This document shows positions 1 to 4,252 of a stretch of 5,226 bases of DNA, piece after piece; positions within the stretch are counted from its first letter, which is position 1; each line of letters opens with the position of its first letter. Made by a program: the position numbers and the translations under genes. A model generated the notes under the pieces. That model was not told the DNA's origin. It did not search any database and was given only the letters and a program-made list of their open reading frames with translations. The DNA is from a bacterium (lineage in GTDB: Bacteria; Patescibacteriota; Minisyncoccia; Phycocordibacterales; 1-14-0-10-42-12), in the NCBI GenBank assembly GCA_030432135.1, contig JAUIHD010000035.1:1-5226 (forward strand), written 5' to 3'.

Positions 1-2
1 AA

Positions 3-326
3 GTAATGTCTAAGGGTTCATACGACGATTATTCACCAGAAAAGATTGCGAGCGCGGCTGCTGGAGACGGTAAAGCACTTCTATTCTTTCATGCGTCATG
101 GTGCCCAACATGTCGTGCACTTGATTCAGATATAGAGAAAAATGCAGTAGCTATTCCAACTGGTGTAACTATCTTGAAGACAGATTACGACAAGGAGGGA
201 GAACTTAAACAGAAGTACGGGGTAACAACACAACACACGCTTGTACAAGTTGATAGTGAAGGAAACCTGATTAAGAAATGGACTGGATCTCGGACGCTTG
301 CGGCTCTCATAGATAATATTCAGTAA
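3..326 (+). CDS. Thioredoxin-like protein with CPTC active site, probably 5'-partial
   Basis: A thioredoxin-fold thiol-disulfide protein. Counting from the ATG at 6, the WCPTC motif has its active cysteines at residues 33 and 36, preceded by a hydrophobic beta strand (ALLFFHA, 24-30). The frame is open to the window edge (GTA at 3-5), and no ribosome binding site is visible before the ATG. The first residues (SKGSYDDYS) look like the middle of a protein. As I recall, related proteins have an N-terminal anchor plus a linker before this domain, so the true start and a signal or anchor segment probably lie upstream. The usual cis-proline loop is replaced by TTQHT (residues 74-78), with no proline. 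It lies 5 bp before the DipZ-type gene, so the two are probably cotranscribed and act as redox partners. The fold assignment is firm. Cellular location and whether it acts as reductant or oxidant are inference. Confidence 0.85.
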   Translation, partial: VMSKGSYDDYSPEKIASAAAGDGKALLFFHASWCPTCRALDSDIEKNAVAIPTGVTILKTDYDKEGELKQKYGVTTQHTLVQVDSEGNLIKKWTGSRTLAALIDNIQ

Positions 327-331
327 CATTT

Positions 332-2116
332 ATGACACTTCTTGTTGTATCAATTATCGCGGGCATGCTCACAGTGCTTGCGCCGTGTATCCTGCCGCTC
401 TTGCCGGTTGTGCTTGGAGGCACTGCGGCAGATGTAACTGACAAGCGAAGACCAATTCGTATTGTCTTCTGGCTTTCGCTTTCTGTATTTGTGTTTACCT
501 TTTTACTTCGTGCAAGTACGATTTTGATTGATATACCACAGAGGTTTTGGAGTTATTTTGCTGCATTCATTATTGGGTTCTTTGGACTTACACTCTTGTT
601 TCCAAGTTTGTGGGAGAATCTTTCGGCACCTTTGCAGAAGATCGAGATATTCTCTAATAAAGCACTTGCTGAGGGGAGTAAGAAGAAAAGTGTATGGGGA
701 GATATCATAATGGCCCTTGCACTTGGCCCGATATTTACCACATGTAGCCCAACATATTTTGTCATTTTGGCTGCAGTGCTACCGGAGAGTCTTTCAAAAG
801 GAGTGATTTATATTTCAGCGTATATTGTGGGGCTCGCTTTTTCTCTTTTGGTTATTGCATATGCTGGACAGAAAATTCTCTTGAAACTCAATGTTGCTGC
901 AGATCCACGAGGAAGGTTTAAGAGGACATTAGGCTTACTGTTTATCGTCCTTGCAATTTTAATCGGAAGCGGGCTTGATAAAAAAATAGAGACAGCTATT
1001 CTCGATGGGGGCTTCTTTGATGTTACAAAAGTGGAACAGACAATTAGTGAAAAACTTATTGATGATGGTGATGGAGAAACAGAAGAACCATTAAAAGAAT
1101 CTGCGCCGACTGAAGAAACGTCGGGAGACGTATCACAAGACGTTTCTGTACAGCAGGGACAGCGTACACCTCAGGGTCCACAATACGCAGAAATTGTTCG
1201 ACCAAGTGGTTTTGTAAATAGTGAACCGTTTGAATTGAAAGATATTGTAGGAGAGAAGGTTATTTTGCTCGACTTCATGACGTATAGCTGTATAAATTGT
1301 CAGCGTACCTTTCCGTACTTGAATGAGTGGTACGAAAAGTACAAAGACGAGGGGCTAGAAATAGTTGGTATTCATACTCCAGAGTTCGCCTTTGAGAAAA
1401 AGATAGAAAACGTCGAGGATGCTGCACAAAAATTTGGTTTAGAATTTCCTCTTGTGCTCGATAACAATTACACCACGTGGACTGCATATGAAAATCGGTT
1501 TTGGCCACGAAAGTATCTCATAAATATTTATGGTGAAATTGTTTATGACCATATTGGTGAGGGAAAATACGAGGAGACCGAAGCAAGGATAGTAGAGCTT
1601 CTCAATGAAAGAAAAGAAGTTATCGGTGAGGCAGGGAATGTGTCAAAAACAGAAAGTGGAATAGTTTCAGGAAAGAATGTCGCTAAGAGCCCTGAGACAT
1701 ATTTCGGTGCATGGAGAAACAGTGCATTTTTTGGGAACGGAACTCCGGGCGCGATATATGAAAAAGACTTCTCATATCCAGTTCTTACATTGAAGAACAA
1801 TTTTTACTTAGATGGCACATGGGCAATTGAAAAAGAATATATTGTAAATAAGGAAGCTGGTGCCTCACTGAGGTACAGGTTTGACGCTAAAGATGTATTT
1901 ATGGTTGCCGAATCAGTAGAGGGTGCTGTTATTGAAGTATATATAGATGGTAAGAAAATCGATCCATCATTGAGTGGCGATGAAATAGGTGGCAACCTTA
2001 ATATTACAGGGTCACAGCTTTTCCACGTGTATAAAGGTGGGAAAGGTGAGGTGAGAGAGTTGGAATTGAAGGTGATTGAGGGTGAAGCAAAACTTTACAC
2101 GTTTACTTTCGGTTAG
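332..2116 (+). CDS. dipZ: DipZ-type fusion: CcdA-like membrane domain, TlpA-like thioredoxin domain, C-terminal beta domain
   Basis: A 594-residue thiol-redox transporter that carries reducing equivalents across the cytoplasmic membrane to an extracytoplasmic thioredoxin domain. Residues 1-215 hold about six membrane segments (near 5-30, 42-62, 72-92, 123-150, 157-178, 199-214). The two CcdA/DsbD-type cysteines are visible: C19 in LAPCILPLLP and C138 in GPIFTTCSP. An acidic, low-complexity linker (about 235-285) follows. The TlpA/DipZ thioredoxin domain covers about 290-430, with C320-I-N-C323 after DFMTYS and a Trp-Pro at 391-392 in the cis-proline position. The last part, about 452-594, begins with SPETYFG and ends in YTFTFG; both resemble the conserved ends of the C-terminal domain of mycobacterial DipZ. 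The same three-part order makes the assignment strong. The start is 5 bp after the preceding stop with no clear Shine-Dalgarno, suggesting translational coupling. Likely clients are the extracytoplasmic Cys-containing proteins encoded downstream (inference). Confidence 0.9.
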   Translation: MTLLVVSIIAGMLTVLAPCILPLLPVVLGGTAADVTDKRRPIRIVFWLSLSVFVFTFLLRASTILIDIPQRFWSYFAAFIIGFFGLTLLFPSLWENLSAPLQKIEIFSNKALAEGSKKKSVWGDIIMALALGPIFTTCSPTYFVILAAVLPESLSKGVIYISAYIVGLAFSLLVIAYAGQKILLKLNVAADPRGRFKRTLGLLFIVLAILIGSGLDKKIETAILDGGFFDVTKVEQTISEKLIDDGDGETEEPLKESAPTEETSGDVSQDVSVQQGQRTPQGPQYAEIVRPSGFVNSEPFELKDIVGEKVILLDFMTYSCINCQRTFPYLNEWYEKYKDEGLEIVGIHTPEFAFEKKIENVEDAAQKFGLEFPLVLDNNYTTWTAYENRFWPRKYLINIYGEIVYDHIGEGKYEETEARIVELLNERKEVIGEAGNVSKTESGIVSGKNVAKSPETYFGAWRNSAFFGNGTPGAIYEKDFSYPVLTLKNNFYLDGTWAIEKEYIVNKEAGASLRYRFDAKDVFMVAESVEGAVIEVYIDGKKIDPSLSGDEIGGNLNITGSQLFHVYKGGKGEVRELELKVIEGEAKLYTFTFG

Positions 2117-2137
2117 ATATTTGATGAGGTCGTGGAA

Positions 2138-2166
2138 TTGAGATAGACTCTAAGTATTACTATCAT
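2138..2166 (+). promoter_or_regulatory. Possible sigma70-like promoter in the dipZ/2179 gap
   Basis: TTGAGA (2138-2143) and TATCAT (2161-2166) each match the -35 and -10 consensus at five of six bases and are exactly 17 bp apart. The problem is that transcription would start near 2173, at the end of the AAGGAAG ribosome binding site, leaving a leader of about 5 nt. The promoter and the ribosome binding site therefore cannot both be used on the same transcript. The match may be chance in AT-rich DNA. Confidence 0.3.
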
Positions 2167-2173
2167 AAGGAAG
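2167..2173 (+). promoter_or_regulatory. Ribosome binding site that fixes the TTG start at 2179
   Basis: AAGGAAG is a strong purine-rich Shine-Dalgarno, 5 nt before TTG. It supports the non-ATG start: the TTG opens directly on a Lys-rich n-region and a hydrophobic segment, as expected of an anchored protein, whereas the next in-frame ATG is far inside the folded part. Confidence 0.65.
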
Positions 2174-2178
2174 TTATT

Positions 2179-2733
2179 TTGAAAACAACAAAACTTATCA
2201 TAATTATTACCATTGGTGTGTTTATTCTAGGCGGTCTATCTCTTATTCCACTTTCAATTACTACACCTACAGATAATCTAGAAGATACTCAACAAGCTCA
2301 GGCTCTTAAAAGCAGTAATACCCAAATAGGATTTTCTACAGGAACAGATGATATTGTTGATTTTGTTGGACTTGACCAAGCATATAGGTGTGAATTTTCT
2401 TATCAAGACGAAGTAACTCTTACAGAAGGGGTTACCTATGTAGACGGTATGCGGTTTAGGGCTGATTTTGACACAACTATAAAAGAACTTGAAATAAATG
2501 TAGATACTCATTCAATATGGGATGGCAGTACAGTATACTCATGGTCGTCAGTCGATCCAGAAGGAATAAAAGCGCCAGCGTCTGCAGATGTTCTGAAGAT
2601 GAACCCAATCAGTCAGGACGAGAATGGGGATATTATTGGGTACACGTGTACAGAAACAAGTGTTACAGATGATATGTTTGAATTACCAGAAGATATTGTT
2701 TTTCGAGATTTAACACCTGAAGAATTAGAATAA
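2179..2733 (+). CDS. Unrecognised membrane-anchored extracytoplasmic protein with one cysteine pair
   Basis: A 184-residue protein I cannot assign to a named family with confidence. Residues 1-4 are a short charged start (MKTTK) and about 5-28 form one hydrophobic segment (LIIIITIGVFILGGLSLIPL), followed by a polar Thr/Ser/Gln-rich spacer to about 58. This fits an uncleaved anchor or signal peptide with the rest outside the membrane. The remainder alternates short polar beta-strand-like stretches. It has exactly two cysteines, C71 (YRCEF) and C157 (YTCTE), near the two ends of the folded part, a layout that would allow a disulfide closing the domain. The pattern of a short beta-rich domain with terminal FxxPxDIxFxDL-like sequence resembles uncharacterised proteins of Patescibacteria as I recall them, possibly LolA/DUF4412-like in fold (weak inference). 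It starts with TTG, supported by AAGGAAG 5 nt upstream, and ends 4 bp before the Gmad2 gene, so the two are likely cotranscribed. Confidence 0.8.
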   Translation: MKTTKLIIIITIGVFILGGLSLIPLSITTPTDNLEDTQQAQALKSSNTQIGFSTGTDDIVDFVGLDQAYRCEFSYQDEVTLTEGVTYVDGMRFRADFDTTIKELEINVDTHSIWDGSTVYSWSSVDPEGIKAPASADVLKMNPISQDENGDIIGYTCTETSVTDDMFELPEDIVFRDLTPEELE

Positions 2734-2737
2734 TTAT

Positions 2738-3325
2738 ATGAGAAACGCACTTATTTTATTTGCTACTTTCGCCCTTTTATTCATTGTGGCCTTTGCCGTT
2801 ACTCGGCCACAACCTGATACGAAAGTAGATAACGATAGGGAAAACCCAAAATCTACTGACATACTTCCTATTTCTCAGGCAGAATCTTTTGAAGATTGTG
2901 TAGTGGAAGGTAATCCTATTATGGAGTCATACCCACGTCAGTGTCGTGCAAAAAACGGAAGTGTGTTTGTGGAGAATATTGGTAATGAACTAGAAAAAAG
3001 AGATTTGATTCGTCTTCAAAATATTCGTCCTGGGGATGTAATTGAAAGCCCTGTGAAAATTACGGGGGAAGCACGCGGACCGTGGTTTTTCGAGGCGAGT
3101 TTTCCTGTTTATGTTATTAATTGGGATGGTCTTATTATTGGAGAAGGAATTGCGACAGCAGAGGGTGATTGGATGACAGAAGAGTTTGTACCATTTTCTA
3201 CAGAAATAACATTTGAAAAGCCAGATCTGTATCCAGAGAGAGGTACGTTAATACTGCAGAAGGATAACCCTTCGGGCTTACCTGAGCATGATGATGCGCT
3301 TGAAATACCAATAAGATTTGAATAA
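2738..3325 (+). CDS. Membrane-anchored Gmad2 (immunoglobulin-like) domain protein with N-terminal Cys-pair module
   Basis: A 195-residue extracytoplasmic protein. Residues 3-21 form a hydrophobic anchor or signal segment, and a polar spacer runs to about 48. A small module follows with C54 and C69 (FEDCVVEGNPIMESYPRQC), a motif I associate with uncharacterised Patescibacteria proteins; its cysteines are spaced for a local disulfide. Residues about 91-194 match the Gmad2 immunoglobulin-like domain first noted in spore-germination (GerM-associated) proteins: IRPGDVIESPVKITGEARG, then FFEASFPVYVIN, the DGxxIGEGIATAEGDWMTEEF stretch and a final LEIPIRF strand. Gmad2 domains are thought to bind surface polymers or partner proteins, but no activity is established. 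The gene starts 4 bp after the previous stop without a clear ribosome binding site, consistent with translational coupling. Its stop codon lies inside the 40 bp palindrome that follows. The domain call is good; the role is unknown. Confidence 0.85.
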   Translation: MRNALILFATFALLFIVAFAVTRPQPDTKVDNDRENPKSTDILPISQAESFEDCVVEGNPIMESYPRQCRAKNGSVFVENIGNELEKRDLIRLQNIRPGDVIESPVKITGEARGPWFFEASFPVYVINWDGLIIGEGIATAEGDWMTEEFVPFSTEITFEKPDLYPERGTLILQKDNPSGLPEHDDALEIPIRFE

Positions 3326-3360
3326 CAAAAGCCCGGATGTACATCCGGGCTTTTGTTATT
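3321..3360. terminator. Perfect 40 bp palindrome, bidirectional intrinsic terminator
   Basis: Positions 3321-3340 and 3341-3360 are exact reverse complements with no spacer. The core is GCCCGGATGT/ACATCCGGGC, flanked by AAAA on the left and TTTT on the right, so each strand gives a G+C-rich stem followed by a U-rich run. It sits between the convergent Gmad2 gene and the glutaredoxin gene (stop at 3369) and can end both transcripts. The Gmad2 stop codon TAA (3323-3325) is inside the left arm. Confidence 0.93.
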
Positions 3361-3368
3361 GGGTAGAT

Positions 3369-3602
3369 TTATATTTTGAGAATAGATTTTATTTTTTCTT
3401 CATCAAAGCCGATGATCATTTCGTCGTCTATAAAGATAACTGGTACTCCCATTTGACCACTTTTCTCTACAAGTTCCTGACGCTTCTCTTCATCTTCAAG
3501 AACGTTATAATCTTTATATTCAACCTTGTTTTCCTTAAAGAATGTTTTTGCTCTTTGGCAGAAGTGACATGTTGGCGTTGAGTAAATTGTGACGTTTGCC
3601 AT
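3369..3602 (-). CDS. Small glutaredoxin (YruB/NrdH-like), CHFC active site
   Basis: A 77-residue single-domain glutaredoxin, probably a cytoplasmic dithiol reductant for proteins such as ribonucleotide reductase. The sequence shows a beta strand NVTIYST, the dithiol site C12-H-F-C15, helix 1 (RAKTFFKENK), the strand YKDYNV, the cis-proline loop GVPVIF with P54, and a C-terminal GFDEEKI (65-71) where glutathione-binding glutaredoxins have a GxxD-type motif. Length and the CxFC site fit the YruB-type glutaredoxin-like family better than classical GrxA. No signal peptide is present. ATG at 3602 is the natural start, since ANVTIY begins directly with the first strand. No strong Shine-Dalgarno is visible. 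It is convergent with the redox block and ends at the shared terminator. It is monocistronic because a terminator at 3700-3735 separates it from the small gene upstream. Confidence 0.93.
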   Translation of the reverse strand: MANVTIYSTPTCHFCQRAKTFFKENKVEYKDYNVLEDEEKRQELVEKSGQMGVPVIFIDDEMIIGFDEEKIKSILKI

Positions 3603-3635
3603 GTAAACTTTATATTATTATTTTTAACATTTTCA

Positions 3636-3641
3636 ATTATA
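3636..3641 (-). promoter_or_regulatory. Possible -10 element for the glutaredoxin gene
   Basis: Read on the - strand this is a perfect TATAAT, 34 bp before the ATG at 3602. No good -35 lies 16-18 bp upstream (TAAAAT at 3659-3664 is the best there). The region beyond is A/T-rich and could act as an UP element. Placement between the upstream terminator and the gene is right for its promoter. Confidence 0.45.
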
Positions 3642-3676
3642 CACTAGTTGTCAAGCTAATTTTACATACAACCTTA

Positions 3677-3692
3677 TTTTTAAGCTTAAAAA
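3677..3692. repeat. 16 bp perfect palindrome upstream of the glutaredoxin gene
   Basis: TTTTTAAGCTTAAAAA is its own reverse complement. It lies between the small gene's terminator and the candidate glutaredoxin -10, roughly 35-50 bp upstream of that -10. It could be an operator for a dimeric regulator or only A/T-rich flanking DNA. There is no direct evidence for either. Confidence 0.35.
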
Positions 3693-3699
3693 GCTACCT

Positions 3700-3735
3700 A
3701 AAAAATCAAAGGCCCGCTCCCTTGCGGGAACGGGC
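3700..3735 (-). terminator. Rho-independent terminator of the small G+C-rich gene
   Basis: On the - strand, GCCCGTTCCC, loop GCAA, then GGGAGCGGGC form a 10 bp stem with one G-U pair (3712-3735). A short CCTTTGA and a run of six Ts (3700-3705) follow. The opposite strand has no T-run after the stem, so the terminator works only in the - direction. This indicates a transcript coming from the 3759-3944 side. Confidence 0.88.
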
Positions 3736-3756
3736 ACAGAAGTTGACCAGAACGGG

Positions 3757-3779
3757 CCCTACGACTCGCAGTCGTAGGG
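3757..3779 (-). repeat. 10 bp hairpin across the stop codon of the small gene
   Basis: CCCTACGACT and AGTCGTAGGG are perfect reverse complements separated by a 3-nt loop (CGC on the + strand). The stem contains the last codons and the TAG stop (3759-3761) of the 61-codon frame, and it stands 21 bp from the terminator hairpin. It has no T-run of its own. It may protect the 3' end or belong to a larger folded RNA. Confidence 0.75.
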
Positions 3780-3944
3780 ATCCTCGGGGGTGCACGGACA
3801 CCCGATCCCTGGACACCAAGGGAAGGGCATGTACCCATTTTCCTCGATACCCGTATCGCCCTTATGCACCAGGGTCTTCGGTCCTCCTACGGAGGTGATT
3901 ACGCTCACGGTCGCCGTAATCAGAATGAGTAATACTCGCAACAT
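3759..3944 (-). CDS. Unrecognised 61-residue small protein, hydrophobic N-terminus and Cys-rich tail
   Basis: I do not recognise this protein. Support for it being a gene: ATG at 3944 with a GGAG Shine-Dalgarno (3955-3958) at 9 nt spacing, an intrinsic terminator just downstream, and a signal-like N-terminus (MLRVLLILITATVSVITSV, 1-19). The rest is short, with Gly/Pro and four cysteines, C44, C49, C51 and C59, in WCPGIGCPC and YDC. The tail could form two disulfides or bind a metal outside the cell. By my hand count it is 105/186 G+C (56%), with about two thirds of third positions G or C, unlike the A/T-rich genes around it. Several perfect inverted repeats lie inside the frame: 3845-3858, 3883-3895, 3897-3921, and the nested 3777-3809. 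It could therefore be a structured RNA rather than, or as well as, a coding gene. Confidence 0.6.
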   Translation of the reverse strand: MLRVLLILITATVSVITSVGGPKTLVHKGDTGIEENGYMPFPWCPGIGCPCTPEDPYDCES

Positions 3945-4062
3945 TGGACGTATTCTCCAAACACCAATACTCCGTTAACCTCGAGGAGTCTAGGTCGACC
4001 GAAGCTCGCCTTAGCCATTGGCTTTTCCTAATAGGCAGAGGTCGATCTTTAACTTTCGTCCG
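3945..4062 (-). ncRNA. Candidate structured leader RNA of the small gene
   Basis: About 117 nt between the proposed transcription start and the ATG, with nested complementary segments on the - strand. GGACG (4057-4061) pairs with CGTCC just before the ATG (3946-3950). TCGACC (from about 4043) pairs with GGTCGA (about 3993-3998). Inside these, GCCT/AGGC flank AGCC-AAT-GGCT (4013-4023). GTATT/AATAC (3966-3970 and 3950-3954) would place the GGAG ribosome binding site in a loop. It matches no riboswitch class I know. The pairings are seen by eye; a functional fold is inference. Confidence 0.35.
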
Positions 4063-4068
4063 TAGCAG

Positions 4069-4077
4069 AATATACCA
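4069..4077 (-). promoter_or_regulatory. Possible extended -10 promoter of the small G+C-rich gene
   Basis: On the - strand TGG-TATATT gives an extended -10 (TGn plus a -10 with five of six matches). The -35 region (about 4092-4097, TACACT) is poor. Transcription would begin near 4062, which is also where base composition changes from A/T-rich to G+C-rich. Confidence 0.35.
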
Positions 4078-4195
4078 TATTGAAGAAAGAAAGTGTATAG
4101 TGTTATTTCAATTGTTTTAATTTAAGTAGAAATATTGTTTGTTTATAAGAAGTAAGAATCAATCATGGTGTGGCAGGTTTTTCGGATGTTTTATT
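4078..4195. other. A/T-rich divergent intergenic region, no gene seen
   Basis: The stretch between the small - strand gene and the adaptor gene is A/T-rich with stops in all frames. I see no RNA gene, repeat array or strong palindrome in it. It probably only separates two divergent promoters. Confidence 0.6.
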
Positions 4196-4223
4196 TTGAA
4201 AAGTGACTATTTTGTTGTAGAAT
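4196..4223 (+). promoter_or_regulatory. Sigma70-like promoter of the adaptor gene
   Basis: TTGAAA (4196-4201) and TAGAAT (4218-4223) each match consensus at five of six positions with a 16 bp spacer. The predicted start near 4230 leaves a leader of about 23 nt before the ATG at 4253. Confidence 0.55.
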
Positions 4224-4252
4224 ATCTCTTCGTCGTTAAAATATGAATTTAT

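Noticed and set aside
3318..3581. 87-codon + strand frame
   Set aside because: It lies antisense to the well-supported glutaredoxin and begins inside the terminator palindrome. Its Phe-rich sequence is typical of a shadow frame.
3649..3654. Perfect TTGACA (- strand) upstream of the glutaredoxin gene
   Set aside because: It is only 7 bp from the TATAAT at 3636-3641, and no acceptable -10 lies 16-18 bp downstream, so it cannot act as a -35 with that element.
3596..3898. 100-codon + strand frame
   Set aside because: It runs through the glutaredoxin promoter region and the - strand terminator, its composition is erratic (low-complexity start, Arg/Pro-rich end), and it has no ribosome binding site.
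3790..3978. 62-codon + strand frame starting with GTG
   Set aside because: It is antisense to the small Cys-rich frame, lacks a convincing ribosome binding site and has no terminator in its direction; the nearby terminator points the other way.
3945..4062. tRNA or known riboswitch in the G+C-rich leader
   Set aside because: There is no cloverleaf with a GTTCRA T-loop and CCA-proximal acceptor, and no motif of a riboswitch class I could name.
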